From contig JAVSML010001089.1 of the NCBI GenBank assembly GCA_038503035.1, positions 117,650 to 181,649 on the forward strand: DNA of 64,000 nucleotides. The letters run 5' to 3'. The notes beneath the pieces are model-generated. The model ran no database searches. It was not told the origin of the DNA and saw only the letters and a program-made list of their open reading frames with translations. Origin of the DNA: Crocodylus rhombifer (lineage: Eukaryota > Chordata > Crocodylia > Crocodylidae). Positions 43,812 to 52,663 of the stretch are shown one piece after another. A program made the position numbers and the translations under genes. Within the stretch, counting starts at the first letter, position 1; every line of letters begins with the position of its first letter.

Positions 43812-45237
43812 ATGAGGTTCCACAGGAGCAAGAGAAAACTCAACCAAGGTGTAGGACCTGCCCAGGTAAGAGCTCAGGTATATATCATGGGACCAGTTGT
43901 CTCTCAGGTAGGGGGGGTGCCCAGGTCTCCCATGGGGGGATTAAGGTATCTCTTCACTAATGCAAGAAGCATGGGGAACAAGCAGGAGGAGCTTGCTCTC
44001 TTGCTTGCAAATACTAAAATCAACCTGGTTGGCCTAGTGGAGATATGGTAGAATGAAACAGTTGACTGGGCATTAGACATAGAGGGCTATAGGTTGTTTA
44101 GAAGAGATAGGAAGGGGAAAAAAGGTGGGGGGTAGCAATCTATGTTAGGGAACAGTATACCAGTTCTACCTTCCAAATGGGACCAGAGGAAGGCTTAACT
44201 GAGACCCGTGGGTAAAACTTCAAGGAGGGTGGGGGGAGAGGGATCTGGTGGTAGGGGTTTATTACAGGCCACCACATCAGGAGGAAGAGCTGGATCTGGA
44301 ATTCTCCAGGCAGCTTGGAGAGGCCATGCGTGCAAAGGATGTTGTGGTCATGGGTGATATGCATTACCCTGACATCAACTGGGAGGAGCAGTCGGCCAGG
44401 TCTAGCCACTCACGAGGGTTGCTGATGTGCATACAGGACCTACACCTCATGCAGGACATACTCGTTCCCACTAGGGAAAACACCATACTGGATCTGGTGT
44501 TAGCCTCTGGGGACGACCTGGTGGGGGATGTGCTAGTACAAGGGAGGCTAGGAGACAGTGATCATGAAATGATCCAGTTTGCTATTCAGAGAAAGGTGGG
44601 GAGGGTAACTAGCACAGCACAAATGCTTGACTTTAGGAAAGCCAACTTCAATGTGCTCAGGGCAGCAGTCAGGGAGGCACTTGGAGCCCAGGGTGTAGCT
44701 ACTATGGGGGTCCAGGAAAGGAGGTTCTTCCTCAAGGAGGCCATCCTTGGGGCACAGCAGGACGCAATTCCTCTGTGCAGGAAGGTGGGAAAAGGGTCCA
44801 AGAAACCTTCATGGCTGAGCGTGGATATCCAGGCTGGCCTGAGGGCAAAGAAAAAAGCGTACTGGTGGTGGAAGCAGGGGGCAGGGACAAAGGAGGAGTA
44901 TACCTCCCTGACCCGAGCTTGTAGGGATTTGGTAAGGAAGGCTAAAGCAGCACTACATCTTAGATTAGCTTCTGGGATTAAGGATAACAAAAAGTCCTTT
45001 TTCAAGTATATAAGTAGCAAGAAGAAGTCTTGGGGTAATATTGGACCCCTACGAGGCAAGGCAGGGCAGTTGGTGATGGATGTGCGAGAGAAGACAGAAC
45101 TCTTCAACAAGTTCTTTGCCTCCGTGTTCCTGTCTGCTGACAATGGGGTACTCTTGGGTGACAGCGTAGAGAGGCCCAGGAAGGATGTGAGTCCCCTGAC
45201 TGTTAGTTTAGACCTAGTTAAGACCTGGAAGGCTTAG
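43812..45237 (+). pseudogene. CR1 ORF2 endonuclease and linker, broken
   Basis: The first piece (to 44051) covers LFTNARSMGNKQEE and stops at a TAG inside the T-E-T-W-W motif: it reads E-I-W-stop, with the catalytic Glu still present. After a region with frame changes an open frame 44248-45237 holds Y-Y-R-P-P, GDMHYPDI, LDLVLASGDDL, D-S-D-H and the linker (KKAYWWWKQGAG, KDNKKSFFKYISSKKKSWGN). The motif normally read GDLN is GDMH, so the catalytic Asn is replaced by His. The frame ends just before the reverse transcriptase. Confidence 0.9.
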
Positions 45238-45239
45238 AT

Positions 45240-46682
45240 GTATCCAAGTCAGTGGGCCCAGATGACCTTCATCCGCAGGTGCTGAGGGAATTGGCTGGTG
45301 TGGAGCCATTGGCAAGGCTGTTCGAGGACTCCTGGTGCTCAGGCCAAGTCTCTGAGGACTGGAAAAGGGCCAATGTGGTCCCTATTTTCAGGAAGGGGAG
45401 GAAAGAAGAGCCTGGCAACTACAGGCCAGTCAGCCTCACTTCTATCCTGGGGAACGTCTTTGAAAAAATTATCAAGGGCCACATTTGTGAGAGCCCTGCA
45501 GAGGAAGTGATGTTGAGGGGTAACCAACATGGGTTCGTGCAAGGCCGATCCTGCCTGACTAACCTGGTCTCTTTCTATGACCAGGTAACAAAGAGCTTAG
45601 ATGGGAAGGAGGAAGTCTATGTCATCTTCTTGGACTTCCAGAAGGCCTTCGACACAGTGTCCCACCCAATGCTGGTGGGTGAGCTGAGGGACTGCGTCAT
45701 TGACGAATGCACGGTCACATGGGTGGCAAACTGGCTCCAAAGGCAAACCCAGAGGGTGGTGGTGGACAGGTCGATGTCGACCTGGGAGGGTGTGGGCAGC
45801 AAAGTCCCCCAGGGCTCGGTCCTTGGGGCGGTGCTGTTCAACATCTTCATTAGCGACCTGGATGAGGGTGTGGAGAGCACCCTGTTCCAGTTCGCTGATG
45901 ACACCAAGCTGTGGGGTAAAGTGAATACACTGGCAGGCAGGGACCACATCCAGGCAGACCTGGATAGGTTAGAGAAGTGGGTGGATCTGAACAGGATGCG
46001 GTTCAACAAGAGTGCTGCACCTGGGGAGAGGGAACCAGCATTATAGTTATAGGTTAGGGGCTGCCCCTCTTGGCAGCACAGGGGCAGAGAGGGATCTTGG
46101 AGTCATGATTGACTCCAGGATGAATATGAGTCGCCGATGCAATGAAGCAATAGGCAGAGCCAAGCGCACCCTGTCATACATCAACAGGGGCATCACTCAC
46201 AGGTCCAAAGAGGTCTTGCTCCCCCTCTATGCGGCGCTGGTCAGGCCGCAGCTGGAGTACTGTGTCCAGTTCTGGGTGCCACACTTCAGGAGGGACGTGG
46301 AGAACCTGGAGAAGGTCCAGAGGAGGCCACTTATATGGTTGGGGGCCTCCGTGGCCAGCCCTATGAGGAGGGGCTGAGGGACCTGAATCTCTTCAGTCTC
46401 TGCAAGAGGAGACTGAGGGGGGATCTTGTGGCTGCCTACAACCTTATCAGAGGCCAGCAGCAGGGACTCGGGGAAAGTCCGTTCACCAGGGCCCCCCTTG
46501 GAGTCACCAGGAACAACGGCCACAAGCTGAGGGAGGAGAGGTTTAGGTTAGATATTAGGAAGAACTACTTCACGGTAAGGGTGGCCAGAGCCTGGAATGG
46601 GCTTCCCAGAGAGGTGGTACTCTCACCTTCCCTGGAAATCTTCAAGAGGAGTCTGGATAGGCACCTGGCTGGGGTCTTATGA
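45240..46682 (+). pseudogene. CR1 ORF2 reverse transcriptase and C-terminal region, broken
   Basis: Open frame 45252-46046 carries GPDDLHPQVLREL, EDWKRANVVPIFRK, FLDFQKAFDTVSHP with the first catalytic Asp, VPQGSVLG and FADD with the other two. One unusual change is G-S-K-V-P-Q where family members have G-S-G-V-P-Q. A short deletion at ~46010 removes the E-K-C-K region and shifts the frame to 46012-46377, then again to 46335-46682 (GDLVAAYNLIRG, WNGLPREVV, RHLAGVL). All three RT aspartates remain, but the protein is split into at least three frames. Confidence 0.9.
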
Positions 46683-46892
46683 CCCCTGCCACCCCCAGTG
46701 CTCCTTCCTGCCCATGGCAGGGGGTTGGACTTGATAATCTATCTAGGTCCCTTCCAACTCATTGATTCTATGATTCTATGGTGGTATTCATTACTTTACT
46801 CCAGCCTAATAGGAGTGCACATGTAGATGATGAAGCTTTACTGCAGGACTAACTAGTCAACTCTGCAGTAAAACATCTCACATAGATACACC

Positions 46893-47876
46893 AAATGAAG
46901 CTTAGCTTAAATTCATAACCTTTCTTCGCACTGGTTTGAGGCCCCTGCCTAGTTGTTGTAGATGTTTCCCACCATTGACTTTCCTAAGTATAGACAATAG
47001 GTTTTCTAAAGCTGCATGACTATCCTTAGCCTGGTGGCTATAATTTTTTTGTTTTTATTAAATAAATATCTTCTCTAGTAAGAAAAAACCCTTGATGCAT
47101 TTTCAATCTATTTTTCAAGTGCCTTTCCCAACCCATTAAGTCACAACCTGAGGGTGCTAATATACTTAAATAAGTCACAACCCCTGTGAATGGCTAAAAA
47201 CTAAGTGTGCATCTGCAGACCCTGTTTTTTCATGCACAGCTCTTTTGGAGCTGTGATCAGCTGTATTTTTCCTCACCATTCCCTTTGGGTTTCAGGGTGT
47301 CTTAACCTTTGAGTTTACCTGACCGATATGCCTGCCAGATTTTTTGTCTTGCTCTTAGGTCTAATATAAGGACTCTGGGACCGCTGCAGTTGTTTGGGTG
47401 CCATCTGATGATCTGTATTTACATTTGTGTAAGATTCGAGTCTTCTACAGTGTTTATCTTTTCAAGCCTTGGCTTTTTATTCATGCTTCCTGAAGCATGT
47501 GCTTCAGGGGCATGAAGAGCCATGTTTTGACTCACAGCTCCTTCAGGGCCTGGTTTTCCATTAAGCCCTGAGGAGCCAGAGGAATGGTGTATTTTTTTTT
47601 ACCACATTTCTTTGCTATGAAGTGCAATTGTACCAGACTGTTCAGGTCTTTGTTGTTAGGACTCCTGATCCCTGTTACAGGCTGGAGTAGTGTGGGACTG
47701 GCTCTGTTCTTAGGACAGGATCTTCCGTGGCTTGAAGACATTTGAAATGGCTGCTGCTGCTGTGTTGGCATTTACAAACTTCTATGACTGAAGTGTACAG
47801 ACCTGTTTAAGAAACAACAAGAAATCCGTTAATTAAATTATACAGTAATCAGTATCAATCCAAATAGTATAAACAA
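46893..47876. other. Polinton-interval DNA, no gene recognised
   Basis: AT-rich. The 79-codon minus-strand frame at 47532-47771 and its neighbours have no motif I recognise. A decayed structural gene of the Polinton is possible but not supported. Confidence 0.35.
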
Positions 47877-49057
47877 TAGGGCCGTGTGAAATTTTGCTCA
47901 GAGTTTCGTTTCAAAGCGGCTTCAATGCATTTCGAGCTTGAAACAGCAAAATTGAAACAAAACAAAAGCCTCCAAAACAGCTTTGAAACAAAACCAGGGC
48001 ATTCGAAACATTTTGAGTTTCAAAGCCAGGCTTACTTGGCTTCAGCCAGTCCAAGCCAGCAGAATCAGCCTCCGATCATCTGGCAGGAGGCTGGTGTTAC
48101 CGGCTGGAGCTAGTGGCAGCACCAATCTTCCCAACACGGGCTATGCCCAGAGCCAGTCCCAGCTGGCAGCACCAGCTTCCTGTCATCCAGCAGGCAGATC
48201 GGGGGCTCGCCTGCACCCCCAGGAGGGATGCAGGGGTTGTCCTGGGGGCGTGGACCCCTGATCAGCCTGCCAGATGACAGGAGGCTGGTTCTGCTGCCTC
48301 AGGCCAGCGGCAGCCAGTGCCATCCCTGGGCGGCGGGAGGGAGGGAGGGTATCAGGGCAACTGTCCCAGACCCCATGCTTTGGGGGGGCCCCGCAGTGCC
48401 AAGAGGAGTCACCATGACAACTCTGCGCTGCCACCGCAGGCTTTGCATCTGGCCACTCGTTACTGCCCCCTCCGACTGCTGGTGCCAGCACCAATGGCAG
48501 CAGCAGCTCCTTCACATTCAGGGTGTGCATGCTTGGGGTGGGGTGGATCCCCACATGAGCTGCTTTGCACTGGGCCTTGCACGCTCCTCGGGTCGGTGCT
48601 GGGTTGCAGGCTGCCAGAGCTGACCCAAGGAGGGTGTGAGGCCTGGGGCAAATCAGCTCATGCGGGGACCTGCCCCTGCCCTGAGTCTGCATGGCCTGGA
48701 TGTGAAGAGGCTTCCGCCACCATCGGGGTAGCAAGGAGCCAGATGCAAAGCCTGTCATCTGGCAGGCAGATCAGGGGCCCACACCCCCACAGCTCTCCTC
48801 GGGGGGTGCAGGTGAGCCCCGATATGCCTGCCAGATGACAGGAGGCTGGTGCTGCCAGCTGGGGCCAGTGGCAGCACCCATCTTCCCAGCACTGGGTGAG
48901 GAATAGCTTATGGGTGAAATGTTGAAACAGCATGAAACAGCAAAACAGTTTCAAAGAAACAAAATGGAACAGTGCTTTTGAAATGAAACAAAACACTGGT
49001 CCATCGAAACGTCGAAACAGCAGCTGAAGTGGAACAGTGCTGTTTTGCACAGCCCTA
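47877..49057. mobile_element. hAT-type non-autonomous element 3 (TAGGGCYGTG ends)
   Basis: Left end TAGGGCCGTGTGAAATTTTG at 47877; minus-strand right end TAGGGCTGTGCAAAACAGC at 49057. Subterminal regions on both sides are rich in GTTTCGAAAC-like strings (TTTCGTTTCAAAG; TTTCAAAGAAACAAAA). The interior (48050-48890) is GC-rich with repeated dyads. Flanking octamers ATAAACAA and AGAAATTG match at only 4 positions. Termini are related to those of hAT element 1 at 20898. Inserted in the Polinton. Confidence 0.8.
48179..48842. repeat. Two copies of a ~95-bp module bounded by CCTGTCATCTGGCAGGC arms
   Basis: CCTGTCATCYRGCAGGCAGATC at 48179-48200 and 48751-48772 each face GCCTGCCAGATGACAGG at 48265-48281 and 48826-48842. 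Each module is therefore a stem-loop with 17-22-bp arms, and the two modules are direct repeats. A third, partial arm is at ~48076. Confidence 0.85.
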
Positions 49058-49085
49058 AGAAATTGTACTAGATTGTTAAACATAT

Positions 49086-49200
49086 GGGACACGTCTACAT
49101 GAGATGCTTAATGCACATTAGACTAATTCTACAGTACATTAGCATGGCATGAAAAACCATGCTAATACACAGTAGACTCTGTCTAACGTGCATTAATGTC
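49086..49200. mobile_element. Palindromic MITE-like element (GGGACACGTCTACATG end)
   Basis: After the terminus GGGACACGTCTACATGAGATG comes a 40-bp arm (49108-49147, starting TTAATGCACATTAGAC, ending TTAGCATGG), a 9-base loop and a matching 40-bp arm (49157-49196) with a handful of mismatches. The terminus resembles the other GGRTGCATCTACAC ends in the window. Confidence 0.78.
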
Positions 49201-49536
49201 ACTTAAAAAACATTTATCTGTGCCAATATTATTACTAAACTTAATACGTCATAATTGCGGCATAATTCTGTATGTTTGTCAGACTGAATTGGTGACAAGG
49301 CCTTCTCTTCTGTCGACTCAATTTTTTTTTCTTTGAGTTTGTTAATATCCTGGCCTGGTTCTGGTGATTTGGTAGCACTGTGGGATAAGCAGGGTCTGTT
49401 AGCAGACTTGTGTATTTAACATGTCTGTCATACAGATTGACAGACAGACATGTAAGCTGCTTGTAAGTGTTAAAACAAACAAACAAACAAATTGCCTTAT
49501 TGGAAGGCGCAGTGCCCTACTTTGAGCTGGCTCCGC
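49201..49536. other. No recognised feature; short (CAAA)n run
   Basis: Anonymous Polinton-interval DNA with an (AAAC)n microsatellite near 49471-49491. Confidence 0.5.
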
Positions 49537-49660
49537 AGCATCTGTATGGGTCAGGCATTTCAGTGGGGCATTTTGGTGCTTTTATTTAAAGCTGATTCGA
49601 TAAGCTAGTAGAGAAAAGTGCCAAAAAGCCCCACTAGAGTGCCCAATCTATACAGACATC
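49537..49660. mobile_element. Palindromic MITE, ~120 bp
   Basis: CATCTGTATGGGTCAGGCAT and the following AGTGGGGCATTTTGG (to ~49584) are mirrored by the reverse complement of 49613-49657 (CTGTATAGATTGGGCACT, AGTGGGGCTTTTTGGC). The loop is about 28 bp. No coding capacity. Confidence 0.75.
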
Positions 49661-50477
49661 AGGCGAGTTGGGTCCAACTAATGCAGTGCCTCCTCTGGGC
49701 ATGCGCTGGGCTCAGTGTGGGAGTGCACAGAATTTAAAATAAAGCACTATTGGGGTGGGGGGGGTGCGTTATTTTAATGTTTGGAAGCAGCCATATACAC
49801 AAAGACATCTACTAACAACTGGTTTAAAAGCATCTTGTTTTAAGCCCACTGTTCCAGTTAGCTTTCTGCTTTTCTCTACTCACATTCAAACCTTGTTTAA
49901 AAACAAACAAAAATGTTATTTTAGCAATATGCTTTTGATGAGTTTATGTAAATTAAGTGTAATCAACTGAAAAATTGCTTTAGTAGTAGTCTTGTTTTGA
50001 AAACATAAACATGTACCTATGCCTGGAAAACAATTGTCCTAAGCAGATATCTCAGCATCAGATTCATTGGATATAGTCTACAAATAAATATAAGATAGGT
50101 TACAACAGTCTACAATTAAATATAAGCCAATGTTAATAAAAATACATAATCAAAAAGTTAACAATACAAGCAGATATTTAAAAAAATACCTTAACTAGAG
50201 AGATGACATTTTTGATTAAGGTATGTCCCAAAATTGTAAAGACACATACAGACCCCATAACCTAAAATATACCATGATACATTATACAGTTCAATATGGC
50301 TTAATATGGGTTATTGAAAGAGACTATGCATGAGGTTAGTTAGATAAAACATGGGAGAAATATCTTGGTAGGAGGCAGGCTGAACCCTGAGGTCATTCCT
50401 GTCTTGTGGGGTGATTTCACGCAAGTTGGTGTTTGTGAACATGTACAAGAGGTCCCTAAATGGCCTCACAGGAATAA
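49661..50477. other. Polinton-interval DNA, no gene recognised
   Basis: AT-rich; no motif found. Confidence 0.4.
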
Positions 50478-50857
50478 GAAAGTTATCCCCGGTATCTTGC
50501 CTTGTTTCACCTGATTTCATCAAATGGCTCTCTCAGATGGAGAGCACTTTTTGTACCTTAATGGCTGGTGGGGTGACACTGATAATCACCCAACGGATGT
50601 GCATTATTGACCACAAGTCTGACCAGCCTGTCTGGCCATGGGCCTTGGGTGGATTCTCAAACCTGACTGGCTGGGGGGCATGGCCATTGGCCATGGCTTA
50701 GACACACCCAAACACCATTCTCTGCCCTGATTGGATAGCTCCTGAGGAGGTGTGTATGTGTGGGGAGGGGGAATCTATAAAAGGAATTAATTTAATATCA
50801 CAATCAATGTATAAAAAATCCTACGAAAAGAGAGCCACTTATTCTCGTATTCATACT
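50478..50857. repeat. Polinton right terminal inverted repeat
   Basis: Reverse complement begins AGTATGAATACGAGAATAAG and contains TTGTGATATTAAATT, CACCTCCTCAGGAG, CCAATCAGGGC and GGTGAAACAAGGCAAGATAC, parallel to 38884-39155. At ~380 bp it is the better preserved of the two. Confidence 0.85.
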
Positions 50858-51044
50858 ATCAAATTACAGGCTATAATCATCTACTAATCGACACTATATA
50901 GCTCTGTCTGCCTGCAAGTCTGACGTTAGCTCTGTTAACTTTTAATTCCAACTTTAACACTGTCTGCTTTTAACTATGGCATAATTAAAAAGTGATGGGT
51001 CTAATAAGAATTTGACAAAAGCTGTACACTCACACTATTATCTG

Positions 51045-51545
51045 AGACCTCACCCAACCTCTATGAGTTTTCAAAGGATAGCTAATAGATAGCTAATAGC
51101 TCTGGAATCACCTCAGTCAAATCCTTTAGTACATGGGGGTGTATCCTACCCGGCCCTGCTGACTTGAAAGCATCTAACCCATTCTTCTACTACTCCAGGC
51201 TGTTCGACTCCTTCCCTATCTTTGGTACCAACTGCGCTCATCATCTGCCCCTATTTGTGACGATTGAAGTAAATAAGGCATTCAGTTATTTCAGCCTAGT
51301 CTGCATTATCCGTAACTAGATTGCCTTCCACATTCATAAGGGACCTATGGTTTCCTCAGTCTTTCTCTTCCACTTGTAAAATCTCTTTTTATTGCCTTTA
51401 TGTCCCTTGCCAGTTGCATCTCAGATATTGTTTAGGTTTTGCTAATTTTCTCCTTATGCAATACTCTTATATTCTTGCCTGGTAATATTACTAAGTTTCC
51501 ACTTTTTGTTTGAATTTGCATTGTCTGTATGATTTCATTTGCTGA
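51045..51545 (-). pseudogene. Old CR1-like LINE ORF2 fragment (linker to early RT)
   Basis: The minus strand encodes GNKKRFYKWKRKTEE, matching the K-x-N-K-K-x-F-Y-K-Y-I segment that ends the linker, and about 100 codons on AFKSAGPGRIHPHVLKDLTE, matching the S-A-G-P-D-D-L-H-P-x-V-L-K motif at the start of the CR1 reverse transcriptase. Frame changes and stops are common. More diverged than the other CR1 copies. Confidence 0.72.
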
Positions 51546-52663
51546 GTGCCACAAAAGTATATCTGTCTAATCTGGCTAGTCTTTAAATGCCATGTTCTCC
51601 ATGGTGGTAACTCCTCCCCTTATCTGCTTGTGTACAACACTCTCAAAATCCCATTGTTTTTCTCAGTCCCAGGGATCATCATTGCCTTCATCTGGGAAAC
51701 GACTGAGGAAAAATCAGCTGGGATATGCTACAAAAATTATGACTGATGTAGCAAAAGAAAAACTGATGCTTTTCTTATAATGCAAGGACAAGAGGACAGC
51801 CAATGATATGGAAAGGCAGCAAATTCAGAACTAATTAAGGAAAGGATACTTCCATGAATTGAATAATTATATTTGAATCCCTGCCACAAGACATCACTGT
51901 AGACAAGGGCAGAACCAGAAAAGAATGATCCATTTATGTGGATATGTAAATATCCAGAGTTGTGGAAAAGTTACTATAAAAAACAAACAGATTGGAGTTG
52001 GGGGAGAAGACTCTCTATGTTTCTGGCTTATGTTAACCTCTAACTAACTATTGTTCCTAGTCTGATGATAACCCCTGAAAAAAGAAAACTTTCCTTGGGG
52101 ATAGATTATTTCCTAGCTGCCTACTGCAGGGGGTCTAGAGTATGTTATGTTTTCTTCTGTGTTTTTTGGCACCCTCCTCTGCAGCATTTGGTGCTGTCAA
52201 TGCCAGGACACTCAAGCCGACAGACCACTAGTCTGATTTGTTATGACAATGTCTCTGCTGCTAGGTTCAACTTGCAGGATTGCTAGACACCAACAGTCTG
52301 ATTAACTAGGTTTCTCTCTTTAAGCTCAGTGTTAGTCCTTTCTGAATATTCCCTTTATGCAGGAACAGAGAAGGTTCACCAAGGTCATCTTTGTAAGATT
52401 TACAGAGATTATTAGATTTTTGCAGGTAACAATAGAGTCCCAATCCCTGACTGGAAAACACATTAATATTTGACAATAGCAGTAATGCAAGGCCCGTTTT
52501 GTCATGATCTAACCCATTTATATTGCCACCTGAGAGTCTCCCAGCTACTGATTTTCCTAGATGGCTTGCAATATGTACATCCCTTATAATCCCCTCATGA
52601 ACGAGGAGTAGGCAGAAGTGGGAAGGTATAAGGGTATAAGACCACGGTGTTTTTGTGTGCCAT
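51546..52663. other. No recognised feature
   Basis: Anonymous DNA with short motif-free reading frames. Confidence 0.45.

Larger units (their letters stand above)
43789..46780 (+). mobile_element. CR1 LINE, nested in a TIR element inside the Polinton
   Basis: Begins at CTTTAAACTAAG, equivalent to the ORF1/ORF2 junction of the copy at 33597, and ends TTGATTCTATGATTCTATG at 46780, the intact CR1 tail repeat. Of the CR1 copies here its 3' end is the best preserved, suggesting it is among the youngest. It is 5' truncated; no target duplication is expected for CR1. It contains the full ORF2 in pieces. Confidence 0.95.
43480..46892. mobile_element. TIR-type element, GC-rich subfamily, copy 2, split by a CR1
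   Basis: Left end GGGTGTATCTACACATGG at 43480 and minus-strand right end GGTGTATCTATGTGAGATG at 46892. Its own sequence is 43480-43788 and 46781-46892; joined, these parallel 28119-28497 block by block, proving that the 3-kb CR1 landed inside. No transposase. No clear target duplication. Confidence 0.8.
38884..50857. mobile_element. Decayed Maverick/Polinton DNA transposon (~12 kb with later insertions)
   Basis: Mavericks/Polintons are large self-synthesising, virus-related DNA transposons with long TIRs, an integrase, a protein-primed type-B DNA polymerase, a packaging ATPase, a protease and capsid genes. Here inverted repeats at 38884-39155 and 50478-50857 share blocks such as GAGAATAAGTGG and GGTGAAACAAGGC. 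Between them lie an integrase (+), a small protein, an ATPase and PolB (all -). Termini read ATTATGAATG and AGTATGAATA inwards; the usual AG start is kept only at the right. After removing later insertions about 7 kb of Polinton DNA remains against the usual 15-20 kb. I see no capsid or protease gene. A 6-bp target duplication was not found. Confidence 0.85.

Noticed and set aside
47869..49065. 8-bp target duplication for hAT element 3
   Set aside because: Flanking octamers agree at only 4 of 8 positions, no better than expected for AT-rich DNA.
38878..50863. 6-bp target duplication of the Polinton
   Set aside because: Flanks TCTATC and ATCAAA do not match; either the ends are displaced by a base or two or the duplication has decayed.
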